This document shows, piece after piece, positions 23,841 to 32,411 of a stretch of DNA of 39,879 nucleotides. Source of the DNA: Nitrospiraceae bacterium (GTDB lineage Bacteria > Nitrospirota > Nitrospiria > Nitrospirales > Nitrospiraceae); contig JAHFES010000011.1 of NCBI GenBank assembly GCA_023248355.1, positions 1 through 39,879 on the forward strand, read 5' to 3'. Below the pieces are notes generated by a model, which saw only the letters and a program-made list of their open reading frames with translations, had not been told where the DNA came from and ran no database searches. The position numbers were made by a program, and so were the translations under genes. Numbering within the stretch: position 1 is the first letter of the stretch; every line of letters begins with the position of its first letter.

Positions 23841-24854
23841 ATGATTAAAGACGCGCTTGCCAAACTGGCTGACCGGACCAACCTTTCCGCACAAGAAGCG
23901 GAAGAGGTGATGGCCGAGATCATGGACGGATTGGCGACCCCAGCCCAGATTGCTGCCTACCTGATGGGACTCAGGCAGAAAGGGGAGACTGTCGATGAAA
24001 TCGTCGGTTCAGCCAGAGCAATGCGCTCGCGAGCCATTCGAATCAGCGTGGGTGCGCAGATCGTCGTGGACACCTGTGGAACCGGCGGAGATGGAGCCCA
24101 TACCTTCAATGTCTCCACCACGGCAGCGTTCGTAGTCGCTGGGGCTGGGATCACCGTCGCCAAGCATGGAAATCGTTCGATTTCATCCAAGTCCGGCAGC
24201 GCCGATGTCTTAAGCGCACTCGGCGTCAAGATTGATCTGACGCCCGATCGTGTGGCGGATTGTATTGATGAGGTTGGGATCGGGTTCCTGTTTGCGCCGC
24301 TCTATCATGGGGCCATGAAGCATTGTGCAGGACCAAGACAGGAGATGGGGATCCGCACCTTGTTGAATGTGCTTGGACCGCTGACCAATCCGGCTGGCGC
24401 CACACACCAAGTCCTGGGCGTCTATGATGCGAAGTTGACGGAGGTCATTGGGCAAGTGCTGCTGCAACTCGGTTCGCAACATTGTTTTGTGCTTCATGGC
24501 ATGGATGGGCTGGACGAAATCACCCTGTCGGATCGTACGAAGGTGTCGGAAGGGAAGGGCGGCGTGGTGTCGAGCTATTTCATCGCCCCGGAAGAGTATG
24601 ATCTCCAGCGTGTGTCACGCAAAGAGTTCACCGGGGGCACGCCAGAGGACAACGCGCGCATCACACAAGAAATCTTGCAAGGCCGGAAAAGTCCGAAACG
24701 CGACATGGTGTGTCTCAATGCGGCTCCCGCGATGGTGGTCGGGCAGAAAGCGAAGACGCTGAAGGAAGGGTTTCGTCTCGCTCAACACACGATTGATTCA
24801 GGGGCTGCCGCCGAGAAGCTGGACCGGCTGATCGCCTATACCAGGAAAGCGTAG
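23841..24854 (+). CDS. trpD: Anthranilate phosphoribosyltransferase
   Basis: TrpD transfers phosphoribose from PRPP to anthranilate. The 337-residue length is standard. DTCGTGGDGAHTFNVSTTAAFVVAGAG is the PRPP-binding glycine loop, and KHGNRSISSKSGSADVLSALG and the GPLTNPAG segment are conserved in the family. AGGATC precedes the ATG. The gene lies 27 bases after trpG and six bases before trpC. Confidence 0.95.
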   Translation: MIKDALAKLADRTNLSAQEAEEVMAEIMDGLATPAQIAAYLMGLRQKGETVDEIVGSARAMRSRAIRISVGAQIVVDTCGTGGDGAHTFNVSTTAAFVVAGAGITVAKHGNRSISSKSGSADVLSALGVKIDLTPDRVADCIDEVGIGFLFAPLYHGAMKHCAGPRQEMGIRTLLNVLGPLTNPAGATHQVLGVYDAKLTEVIGQVLLQLGSQHCFVLHGMDGLDEITLSDRTKVSEGKGGVVSSYFIAPEEYDLQRVSRKEFTGGTPEDNARITQEILQGRKSPKRDMVCLNAAPAMVVGQKAKTLKEGFRLAQHTIDSGAAAEKLDRLIAYTRKA

Positions 24855-24860
24855 CAAGTC

Positions 24861-25688
24861 ATGATTCTCGATCAGATTCTTGAACACAAGAAGGCTGAAC
24901 TGCGGCATAAGCAGAGCCGTGCCTATCTCGCCAATCTCAAGGCGGCTATTCGCGATGCGGCGCCGACGCTGGGGTTTGCCGTCACCCTGGATGCGACGAG
25001 GACCGCTATCAGCCCCGCCTTGATTGCGGAAGTGAAAAAGGCATCACCAAGTCTGGGGCTCTTGCGATCCGAGTATGCGGACAAGTTCGACCACCTGGCC
25101 ATTGCGCGCACGTATTATGAGTCGGGGGCTTCAGCGCTCTCTGTCTTGACGGACAAAGATTTCTTTCAGGGCGATCTTCGGTATCTGGCAGACATTAAGA
25201 AGGCGTTGCCGATCCCTGCTCTCAATAAGGAATTCATGGTGGGTGAGGTGCAGTTTTATGAAGCACGAGCCCACGGGGCCGACGCGGTGTTGCTGATCGT
25301 GGCGGCCCTAGAACGACGGCAGTTGATCGATTTTCATGCGCTCACCAAAGAGCTCGGCATGGATACTTTGTTTGAAACGCATCATGAACGGGAACTCGAT
25401 ACTGTGCTCGAATGGATTCCGGATGCGCGAATGATTGGCATCAATAATCGCGACCTGAAAACATTTACCACCGACCTCGAAGTAACCTTTCGGTTGGCGA
25501 AAAGAATTCCGGCCGGCAAACTCATCGTCAGCGAAAGTGGCATTCATAAGCGCGATGATGTGGTGCGCCTCGTCGAGGCCGGTGTGCATGCCATGTTGAT
25601 CGGGGAGTCGCTGATTCGAGCAGAACACACCGACGAGAAAGTGCGGGAATTGCTCGGTGTGCCGTCAAAAAGCCCGCAGTCAGTGTAG
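24861..25688 (+). CDS. trpC: Indole-3-glycerol phosphate synthase
   Basis: This TIM-barrel enzyme closes the indole ring from CdRP. Catalytic residues by family comparison are present: E and K in AEVKKASPS, K in ALNKEFMV, E in LFETHHERE, N in IGINNRDL and E/S in VSESGI. Two usual family sequences are altered: ASPSLG where most members have ASPSKG, and LNKEF where most have LRKDF. Neither removes a listed catalytic residue. TrpC is separate from TrpF here, unlike the fused enterobacterial form. The gene is six bases after trpD. Confidence 0.94.
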   Translation: MILDQILEHKKAELRHKQSRAYLANLKAAIRDAAPTLGFAVTLDATRTAISPALIAEVKKASPSLGLLRSEYADKFDHLAIARTYYESGASALSVLTDKDFFQGDLRYLADIKKALPIPALNKEFMVGEVQFYEARAHGADAVLLIVAALERRQLIDFHALTKELGMDTLFETHHERELDTVLEWIPDARMIGINNRDLKTFTTDLEVTFRLAKRIPAGKLIVSESGIHKRDDVVRLVEAGVHAMLIGESLIRAEHTDEKVRELLGVPSKSPQSV

Positions 25689-25705
25689 GGCTGGTAAAAC
25701 GAGCC

Positions 25706-26335
25706 ATGGTCAAAATAAAAATCTGTGGAATCACGAATGTGGACGATGCCGCGGTCGCCGTCTCGGCAGGAGCCGATGCGCTGGGATTCATCATGTACCG
25801 GAAGAGTCCGCGATTTGTGGAACCGGCCGTCGCTCGGGCCATCATCGCAGGGCTGCCCCCATTCGTCCTGCCGATTGGAGTGTTTGTGAATGAAGAGGCC
25901 GGCGTGGTTCGGAGTCTCATGGATGAATGCGGGTTGGCGCTCGCCCAACTCCATGGAGATGAATCTGCCTCCTATTGCCAAACCCTTGGGCGTCCCGCAT
26001 TGAAAGCGCTTCGACTCAAGGATCGGAGCGTCTTCCTTGCCCTGGCTGAATTTCAGGGGCGGGCCAATACCCGTGGTTTTGTGATCGATGCGTTTTCCGA
26101 TCAGGCGTATGGTGGAACTGGTCAGACAGTGGATTGGACGCTTGCGGAGGAGGCTGCGCGATCGGCCTCGATTCTGTTAGCCGGTGGTCTGACGTCGTCG
26201 AATGTGGCTGAAGCGATTCAGCGGGTGCGTCCTTATGGGGTTGATGTCAGCAGTGGAGTCGAAGCGAGTCCAGGCAAGAAAGATCCCGCTAAGGTGAGAG
26301 CATTTGTGGCCGCAGCCAGGCTTGTGTCCATCTGA
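25706..26335 (+). CDS. trpF: Phosphoribosylanthranilate isomerase
   Basis: TrpF performs the Amadori rearrangement of PRA to CdRP. The 209-residue TIM barrel has the catalytic cysteine in KICGITNVDDA and the closing phosphate-binding strand VDVSSGVEASPGKKDPAKV. The catalytic aspartate is expected in VIDAFSDQAYGGTG. The gene is 17 bases after trpC and about 50 bases before trpB, in the usual position for a CFBA order. Confidence 0.94.
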   Translation: MVKIKICGITNVDDAAVAVSAGADALGFIMYRKSPRFVEPAVARAIIAGLPPFVLPIGVFVNEEAGVVRSLMDECGLALAQLHGDESASYCQTLGRPALKALRLKDRSVFLALAEFQGRANTRGFVIDAFSDQAYGGTGQTVDWTLAEEAARSASILLAGGLTSSNVAEAIQRVRPYGVDVSSGVEASPGKKDPAKVRAFVAAARLVSI

Positions 26336-26385
26336 TCGACCCGACTATACTCGTGTGCACTTGATTGAAGAGGATCTGATTTCAC

Positions 26386-27579
26386 ATGAGTACGCTTCCA
26401 GATTCACACGGCAGGTTTGGACCCTATGGCGGCCGGTATGTGCCGGAAACTCTCATGCCGGCTCTCCTTGAGCTGGAAGAGGAATATGCCAAAGCGAAGA
26501 AGGACCGCCGGTTTCAGAAAGAGCTCGCCTATTATCTGAAGCAATATGTGGGACGCCCCACGAGTTTGTATCGTGCCGACCGACTGAGCAAGCGATTGGG
26601 GGGCGCCAAGATCTATTTGAAACGCGAAGATCTCTGCCATACGGGGGCGCACAAGATCAATAATGCTATCGGGCAGGTGCTCCTTGCTCTCCGCATGAAG
26701 AAGCCGCGTATCATTGCCGAGACGGGCGCCGGCCAGCATGGTGTCGCTACGGCCACGGCAGCCGCCATGTTCGGCCTCCAATGCGAAATCTATATGGGCA
26801 CCGAAGATATGCAGCGGCAGGCGCTGAACGTCTACCGCATGAGGCTGCTGGGTGCAATAGTGACGGGCGTGGATGCCGGAAGCCGGACGCTCAAGGACGC
26901 GATCAGCGAAGCCATGCGCGATTGGACGACGAATGTCCGGACCACGCACTACATACTCGGGTCCGTCCTTGGCGCGCATCCCTATCCCATGATGATCCGT
27001 GATTTTCAGGCCATCATCGGACGAGAAGCACGACGACAGATTCTGGCGGCGGAAGGAAAGCTGCCTGATTACCTGGTCGCCTGCGTGGGGGGCGGCAGCA
27101 ATTCGATCGGTCTCTTCTTTCCATTCCTACGCGACAAGAAGGTGAAGATGGTTGGAGTTGAGGCGGGAGGGCTCGGCATTGCGAGCGGGAAGCACGCGGC
27201 CAGGTTTTCTGGTGGAAAGCCCGGCGTGTTGCAGGGCACCATGACCTATCTCCTCCAGGACGATAACGGGCAGATCAATTTGACGCATTCGGTGTCGGCA
27301 GGTCTCGACTATGCGGCGGTGGGGCCTGAGCATAGCCTGTATCACGATCAGGGCCGCGTCGAATATACCTATGCGACGGACGATGAAGCCATGTCGGCCT
27401 TTGATGTGCTCGCCCATGAAGAGGGCATTGTGCCGGCGTTGGAGAGCGCGCATGCCATCGCGCAGGTCGTCAAGCTCGCGCCGAAACTGAAGAAGTCGCA
27501 GATCGTCATCGTCAATCTTTCCGGGCGTGGCGATAAGGACGTTCAGCAAGTCGCGCGGATGCGGGGGGTGACTCTCTAA
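26386..27579 (+). CDS. trpB: Tryptophan synthase beta chain
   Basis: TrpB condenses indole with serine using pyridoxal phosphate. The 397-residue protein is standard TrpB1. The PLP lysine lies in [15 protein letters not shown], the phosphate loop in [10 protein letters not shown], and [16 protein letters not shown] and [13 protein letters not shown] are conserved. AAGAGGA precedes the ATG. Its stop codon is immediately followed by a heptad inverted array that runs into trpA. Confidence 0.96.
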   Translation: MSTLPDSHGRFGPYGGRYVPETLMPALLELEEEYAKAKKDRRFQKELAYYLKQYVGRPTSLYRADRLSKRLGGAKIYLKREDLCHTGAHKINNAIGQVLLALRMKKPRIIAETGAGQHGVATATAAAMFGLQCEIYMGTEDMQRQALNVYRMRLLGAIVTGVDAGSRTLKDAISEAMRDWTTNVRTTHYILGSVLGAHPYPMMIRDFQAIIGREARRQILAAEGKLPDYLVACVGGGSNSIGLFFPFLRDKKVKMVGVEAGGLGIASGKHAARFSGGKPGVLQGTMTYLLQDDNGQINLTHSVSAGLDYAAVGPEHSLYHDQGRVEYTYATDDEAMSAFDVLAHEEGIVPALESAHAIAQVVKLAPKLKKSQIVIVNLSGRGDKDVQQVARMRGVTL

Positions 27580-27675
27580 GTGATGGGTGAACAGCGATGA
27601 GTGATAAGCGAAGACGATCGAACGGGTGTGGTATTTCCGATCAGGACCCATCACCCATCACCCATCACCCATCAC
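27580..27675. repeat. Heptad inverted array spanning the trpB-trpA junction
   Basis: The left arm begins at the base after the trpB stop: GTGATGG GTGAACA GCGATGA GTGATAA GCGAAGA (27580-27614). The right arm is four perfect CCATCAC units (27648-27675). The architecture matches the trpE-trpG array: about four units per arm, opposite senses and a spacer of about 33 bases. The only in-frame ATG for trpA lies inside the third left-arm unit, so the right arm is translated as part of TrpA (PSPITHHPS). Confidence 0.85.
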
Positions 27676-28505
27676 AAGATAAGAACCGACTCGATGCCAC
27701 CTTTAAGCAGCTCGGAGCCAAAGGCGAGAAGGCTCTCATTGCCTATCTCATGGCAGGCGATCCCGGTCTGGCAGAAACAGAGCAACTGGTGCTGGCGATG
27801 GAGCAAGCCGGTGCCGATATTATTGAATTGGGTGTGCCATTTTCAGACCCGATTGCCGACGGACCAGTCATTCAGCAGGCGGCTGAACGGGCGCTACGCA
27901 ATGGCACCTCGCTCAGACAGATCTTGGTTTCGGTGAAGTCCTTGCGCCAGCGCACGGAGATTCCGATCGTCCTGATGGTCTATTACAATTCCATGTATGC
28001 CTTGGGAATCGAGGCATTCTGCAAGGCGGCACAAGCGGCAGGCGTCGATGGGTTGATTGTGCCCGATATGCCTCCAGACGAGGCTGGCCCGTTGAAGGGA
28101 CCGGCTGCAGCTGCCGGATTGAGACTCGTGTTTCTCCTCGCGCCCACGAGCACACCCGCGCGTAGAACCTATGTGGCGAAGGAGTCGCAGGGCTTCCTCT
28201 ACTACGTGTCGCTGACGGGCATTACCGGGGCAAAGATCCAGAACATGGCGGAGGTTGGCCAGAACGTCGAGAAGATCCGCAAGGTGACCAAAACCCCAGT
28301 CGCCGTCGGTTTCGGTGTGTCAACACCGGACGACGCGGTCAAGGTTGCCACCATGGCGGATGGAGTCATCGTCGGGAGCGCGATCGTCAAACAGATCGCG
28401 GCACATCAGCAGAAGCCCGACATGGTCGCGATCGTCGGAGCTTTTGTCGGCTCCTTGAAGCAGGCGATCCGACAGGCCTCCACCTCACGCCAGCCCAACG
28501 CGTAA
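27597..28505 (+). CDS. trpA: Tryptophan synthase alpha chain with repeat-derived N-terminal leader
   Basis: TrpA cleaves indole-3-glycerol phosphate and channels indole to TrpB. The catalytic glutamate lies in IIELGVPFSDP and the aspartate in PIADGPVIQ; the phosphate-binding VGFGVSTPDD and GVIVGSAIV are present. Homologues normally start near NRLDATFKQL. Here no ATG, GTG or TTG exists at that place in frame; the codon before N33 is AAG. The first available ATG is 27597, giving a 32-residue leader (MSDKRRRSNGCGISDQ...) encoded by the heptad array. Either the leader is real, an ATG changed to AAG, or there is a base-call error. The catalytic domain itself looks intact. Confidence 0.9.
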   Translation: MSDKRRRSNGCGISDQDPSPITHHPSQDKNRLDATFKQLGAKGEKALIAYLMAGDPGLAETEQLVLAMEQAGADIIELGVPFSDPIADGPVIQQAAERALRNGTSLRQILVSVKSLRQRTEIPIVLMVYYNSMYALGIEAFCKAAQAAGVDGLIVPDMPPDEAGPLKGPAAAAGLRLVFLLAPTSTPARRTYVAKESQGFLYYVSLTGITGAKIQNMAEVGQNVEKIRKVTKTPVAVGFGVSTPDDAVKVATMADGVIVGSAIVKQIAAHQQKPDMVAIVGAFVGSLKQAIRQASTSRQPNA

Positions 28506-28559
28506 GACGCCGCAGAATCCTTCGTCAATCTGAAACAAAAAAAGTATGAGGGCGGGGGA

Positions 28560-29177
28560 TTACCGTTTGCCCGAATGTAGGGCAGGTGGCATGTACTTGA
28601 TCATCTCGTCGGTGAGTTCAGCCGCGACATCTTTGAGATTGGGCTTGAAGAACATGTAGCTGCTGGCTTTTTCATGGCGGGCTTTCCATATCGTCGCCCC
28701 CGTGGTGGCGTCAATCAATCGGATGGTCAGTCCCACACGGCCGACGTTGTCGCCTTCTTTTCTCGCATACTCCCAGGCGTTAATTCGAAGCACGAGAAAG
28801 GATTCCACATTTAAGGATTTACCCAGCTTGATAGCGGCCTCCTTATCCGACTGCCCGGTCATTTCTAACCGAGAGAAGTAAAACACCAGCGAGTCGAAGG
28901 CTTCTTTAGAGGCCTGAAAGATGTCGGTCACTTGCTCAGCCGGGACGACGCGCTCGATTCGCCCTGCCTTGCTGAGCGACGCGGCCAGCACTTCCTGCAC
29001 GTCCTCACGCGCGCTGTCGTACTGGCTAGCCATCGGCGGCAGCACCGCAATCGACTGCGGCCGGAAGACTTTTGCTCCTGGGCCCTCCCACATTTCCTGA
29101 AGTCCGCCGCAGCCGGAAAGCATCAAGCCGACAAGCGCGCAACCGAGAAGCCATCCTTTACGATTCGTGGTCATCAT
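28560..29177 (-). CDS. CsgG/LpoB/GNA1162-like lipoprotein
   Basis: The 205-residue protein has a lipoprotein signal (GWLLGCALVGLMLSGC) and then a compact alpha/beta domain. IAVLPPMASQYDSAREDVQEVLAASLSKAGRIERVVPAEQVTDIF is the usual opening of the TolB-N/CsgG/LpoB/GNA1162 fold. LRINAWEY..GRVGLTIRLIDATTGATIWKARHEK is the strand pair that follows. Members take part in outer membrane assembly or activate cell-wall synthases, but no function can be assigned from sequence. It ends a minus-strand run with the TraF-like and Lol genes. Confidence 0.72.
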   Translation of the reverse strand: MMTTNRKGWLLGCALVGLMLSGCGGLQEMWEGPGAKVFRPQSIAVLPPMASQYDSAREDVQEVLAASLSKAGRIERVVPAEQVTDIFQASKEAFDSLVFYFSRLEMTGQSDKEAAIKLGKSLNVESFLVLRINAWEYARKEGDNVGRVGLTIRLIDATTGATIWKARHEKASSYMFFKPNLKDVAAELTDEMIKYMPPALHSGKR

Positions 29178-29196
29178 GATGGTGCTCAGTATACCA

Positions 29197-30312
29197 TTAG
29201 AACGTCAAAGAGACAGAGCCTGATGCCAGCGCGCCTCTCTCACGAAAGTCGTATCCACCTCCGACATCCACACGCAGGGCGAAAATCCGTAGGCCAAACC
29301 CTGCAGTCGGGGTGAAGGGAGAGGCAGCATCCTGGACATTCTTGAAAGCGCCTACACGGAGGGAGAGGAACTCGGAGAGAATCGTCTGTTCTGCCCCAAG
29401 GCTGAGCACTTGGCTCTTCTGGCCTGGAACAAACGTCTTGTTCGAAGTGGCATCCATGTCAGCCGTTAACGTCAGGCTGGAATAGGGGTTGACCGCCACT
29501 CCACCGCGAACTTGCGGGCCCAGCTTGAACTTGCTTCCATCGGGCGCATCGAATTCAGGCTGGTTAATATCTTTGGCCACGACGCCGAAGCGGAGCCAGG
29601 ACGATGGGCGATAGATGGCCCCAACATCGATTCCGTAGGAGGTCGAGAGTTTGGCTTTCCCGAAATTGTCGGAGAGAGTCACGTCTTGCCCATTTTGGAC
29701 AGAGACAGATCCCGTATAAGCCGCCCCCTGGATGATCTTCCCCGTGACTCCGATCGCAAATGTCTTGTCGGCGAAGGCATACGCATAGGAGAAGGCTGCC
29801 TGCCGAGCTTCCAATCCACGAAGTAGGAACGCTCCCTGTACACCGTTGGTCCCGGTGACGCCGAACCTTCGGCTCGGATCAACAAATCCACCCGCCGTAG
29901 CGACGTCTGAAACATTAAAGCCAAATGCATGTTCACCAAAGTGACCCTTCGCGTATAACCCGCCGGCAGCAATTGCGGACACGGTTCCATTATTGATACG
30001 GTCGGCGAGTGCCTGAGCAGCAGGGCCTGAAGTCCCAGACGGAACGAAGTCTTTAATGTCATTCAGCGTATCAATGACGCCTCGGCGATCAATTCCTTGC
30101 AGGCTCCCTTGTATCCGGATATCCACCGTCTGCGTCATGGCCAATCCGGCCGGGTTCCAATAGGTGGCGTAGGCGTCGGTTGTGATCGCCACTCCGGCGC
30201 CTCCCATGCCTGCCGCACGGGGACCCACGACGGCGAATTCCACGGCCATGGCCTGGAGAGGGAGGGCAGCCGCAATTGCCAAGATCAGAACGTGATGAAT
30301 GGTGCGTCTGAT
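29197..30312 (-). CDS. TraF-like outer membrane beta-barrel protein, probable ATC start
   Basis: The N-terminus VEFAVVGPRAAGMGGAGVAITTDAYATYWNPAGLA and alternating hydrophobic strands to VDVGGGYDFRERGALASGSVSLTF (terminal Phe) fit the TraF_2/PorV-like group of outer membrane proteins. In such genomes the conjugal-transfer name is usually only inherited. The track starts at a TTG (30282), which cuts the signal peptide. Reading further upstream in frame gives RRTIHHVLILAIAAALPLQAMA, a complete signal peptide, but its first codon is ATC, at 30312, six bases after AAGGAG. A non-canonical start, a point mutation or a sequencing error would explain this. About 371 residues with that start. Confidence 0.75.
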   Translation of the reverse strand: MRRTIHHVLILAIAAALPLQAMAVEFAVVGPRAAGMGGAGVAITTDAYATYWNPAGLAMTQTVDIRIQGSLQGIDRRGVIDTLNDIKDFVPSGTSGPAAQALADRINNGTVSAIAAGGLYAKGHFGEHAFGFNVSDVATAGGFVDPSRRFGVTGTNGVQGAFLLRGLEARQAAFSYAYAFADKTFAIGVTGKIIQGAAYTGSVSVQNGQDVTLSDNFGKAKLSTSYGIDVGAIYRPSSWLRFGVVAKDINQPEFDAPDGSKFKLGPQVRGGVAVNPYSSLTLTADMDATSNKTFVPGQKSQVLSLGAEQTILSEFLSLRVGAFKNVQDAASPFTPTAGFGLRIFALRVDVGGGYDFRERGALASGSVSLTF

Positions 30313-30386
30313 ACCTAGCTCCTTGAGATCTTTTCACTATTCCGTACGAACGCCAGTCTGGTAATCGCGCACGATCGCGTCAAGGG

Positions 30387-31049
30387 TTAGACGATCAGAC
30401 CATCCTGCATGTAAACGATGCGGTCCGATTGGGCCGACAGCTTGTCATTGTGGGTCACAATAATGAATGTGGTTTTGCGGGCCTTGTTCAATTCACGCAT
30501 CAGTCCAAATAATCCATCCCCTGTATGCGTATCGAGATTGCCGGTTGGTTCGTCGGCCAGCACCAAGTCAGGCTTTTGCATGAGCGCGCGCGCCATGGCG
30601 ACGCGTTGCTGCTCACCGCCGGATAACTCGCCTGGTTTATGGTGAAGGCGCTGGCCTAATCCCACTTCCGCTAACAAGGTCGCAGCTTCCGTTTCTACAG
30701 ACGCTTGATCACGCCGTTGCACGAGTGCCGGCATACAGACGTTCTCCAAAGCCGTGAACTCCGGCAGCAGGTGGTGGAACTGGAAGACGAACCCGATGCG
30801 CCGATTGCGAAACTCTGCCTGCTCAGATTCTGACATTGTAAACAGGTCTTGGCCGTCAAACGTCACCGTCCCGCTGGTGGGCTTGTCGAGTGTCCCGATG
30901 ATATGCAGCAAGGTGCTTTTGCCGGCTCCGGAGGCCCCCACAATGGCGATCAGCTCGCCGCGCTGAATCTCAAGATTGATCCCTTTGAGCACAGGGAGCT
31001 CGTATGATCCCATCGAGAAGGATTTATGGAGATCTGTGACTTTGATCAT
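30387..31049 (-). CDS. lolD: Lipoprotein-releasing system ATPase
   Basis: LolD powers release of mature lipoproteins from the inner membrane to LolA. The 220-residue ABC ATPase has Walker A GASGAGKST (38-46), the Q-loop in FVFQFHHLLPEFTALENV, signature LSGGEQQR, Walker B LVLADEPTGNLD and the switch histidine in IIVTHN. FQFHHLLPEFTALENVCMP is typical of LolD rather than MacB or FtsE. It lies downstream of the permease gene on the same strand, separated by a heptad array. The ATG follows the array by seven bases. Confidence 0.92.
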   Translation of the reverse strand: MIKVTDLHKSFSMGSYELPVLKGINLEIQRGELIAIVGASGAGKSTLLHIIGTLDKPTSGTVTFDGQDLFTMSESEQAEFRNRRIGFVFQFHHLLPEFTALENVCMPALVQRRDQASVETEAATLLAEVGLGQRLHHKPGELSGGEQQRVAMARALMQKPDLVLADEPTGNLDTHTGDGLFGLMRELNKARKTTFIIVTHNDKLSAQSDRIVYMQDGLIV

Positions 31050-31056
31050 AATAAGT

Positions 31057-31120
31057 GCTTTCAGCTTTCAGCGATCAGCTGGTTTTCGGATCTGCCAGCT
31101 GACGGCTGAATGCTGACAGC
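31057..31120. repeat. Heptad inverted array between lolC and lolD
   Basis: On the plus strand one arm is GCTTTCA GCTTTCA GCGATCA (31057-31077) and the other TGACGGC TGAATGC TGACAGC (31100-31120), a 7-bp unit with a TCAGC/GCTGA core. Both arms have three units, with about 22 bases between. It fills nearly the whole lolC-lolD spacer. The layout is that of the trp arrays but the unit differs (GCTGANN, not GTGANNN). Confidence 0.8.
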
Positions 31121-31127
31121 GTCGTTG

Positions 31128-32411
31128 TTACTCATAGCGCAGTGCCGCGATCGGTTCGAGCTTCGCCGCCTGATTGGCCGGATAGACGGTGGCGGCGAAA
31201 CTGATCAGGATGGCCGATCCTGCGACGAGCAGCACGTCCTCAGCCAGGACGTGGACCGGAATCTTCGAGATGTAGTAGACGGTTGGATCAAAGGTCCAAA
31301 AGGTTTGGATCAACCAAAGAAACGCATAGCCCAACGGAATGCCAATGGCTGTGCCGGAAAACCCGATGATCAAGCCGTTCAGCATGAAGATCCGCCTGAT
31401 GCTGCGTTTGGTCGCGCCCATCGCTTTGAGAATCGCAATTTCTTTCTGCTTCTCCGTCACGATCATCGTCAACGTACTCACGATGTTGAAAGAGGCTACG
31501 ATCGTGATCAGGACGAGCAGCAAGAACATCATCGTCTTTTCCAGCTTCAGCGCGGAGAAGAGATTGCGGTTCATCTGCATCCAGTCTCTGGCTCCGTGAC
31601 TGAACCCCAACTCGTGCTCGATATCACGGGCAATCTCGCTGGCACGGAACACATCGGTGACTTTCACTTCGATCCCGGACACACTCGACCCCATGTTGAA
31701 GAATTTCTGCGCCTCGCCGAGTTCGATGTAGGCGAGGGAGGAGTCGTACTCATACATGCCGGAATGAAAGAGTGCCACCACGGCAAAGGTCCGGATCTTC
31801 GGCACCATACCCATCGCGCTGATGGGACCGACCGGCGATACCACATTGAGCGTATCGCCGACGAAGATACCAAGTCGAAGGGCCAGTTCCTTGCCCAAAA
31901 TGATGCCGGGTCTTTCGACGAGCTGAGGCTCGCCTTGCGGATCGTCAACCGGGGCCTGCTTCACCTTGACCGGTGTGAGGAGGTCGGTCAGTTGACCGGT
32001 CGAGACATTCTTGGCCAGTTCCGTAACCTGGGCCTCGCGCGTGGGATCGATGCCACGCAAGACAATGCCCTGTACGCCGGACTGTGTGGTCAGAAGGACC
32101 TGCCGGAGCACGAAGGGAGTCGCGGCGACGACATTGGGCACGGCCTGGATCTTCTCGACGAGCGGATCGTACTCCGTCATGTTCTCTTTCATCCGCTCTT
32201 GCACAATAATGTGGGCGGTGGTTCCCAGAATCTTGCCCTGAATATCTTCCTTGAAACCGGTCATGATGCCGACCGTCCCGATCAGGGCCGCCACACCCAG
32301 CGTAATGCCGGCGATAGAGACGACGGTGTTCAGCGAAATGGTCCGATTGCGGCGCTTGGCGCGCAGGTAGCGGAGTCCGACGAAGATTTCATAGGGGATA
32401 GCCACCCTCAC
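31128..32411 (-). CDS. lolC: Lipoprotein-releasing ABC transporter permease (LolC/E type)
   Basis: This 427-residue permease has the LolC/E layout: one N-terminal membrane helix (NTVVSIAGITLGVAALIGTVGIM), a large periplasmic MacB-like domain (about 45-260) and three C-terminal helices (KTMMFLLLVLITIVASFNIV; NGLIIGFSGTAIGIPLGYAFLWLI; VLLVAGSAILISFAATVYPANQAAKLEPIAALRYE). Only one permease gene is present here, suggesting a homodimer (LolF-like) rather than LolC plus LolE. The start is GTG, overlapping the lysS stop in GTGA, so translation is probably coupled. Confidence 0.9.
   Translation of the reverse strand: MRVAIPYEIFVGLRYLRAKRRNRTISLNTVVSIAGITLGVAALIGTVGIMTGFKEDIQGKILGTTAHIIVQERMKENMTEYDPLVEKIQAVPNVVAATPFVLRQVLLTTQSGVQGIVLRGIDPTREAQVTELAKNVSTGQLTDLLTPVKVKQAPVDDPQGEPQLVERPGIILGKELALRLGIFVGDTLNVVSPVGPISAMGMVPKIRTFAVVALFHSGMYEYDSSLAYIELGEAQKFFNMGSSVSGIEVKVTDVFRASEIARDIEHELGFSHGARDWMQMNRNLFSALKLEKTMMFLLLVLITIVASFNIVSTLTMIVTEKQKEIAILKAMGATKRSIRRIFMLNGLIIGFSGTAIGIPLGYAFLWLIQTFWTFDPTVYYISKIPVHVLAEDVLLVAGSAILISFAATVYPANQAAKLEPIAALRYE

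Noticed and set aside
29197-30312. Conjugation machinery suggested by the TraF-like name
   Set aside because: No other transfer genes are present; in this setting the TraF_2 fold is an outer membrane protein family, and the name is a database habit.
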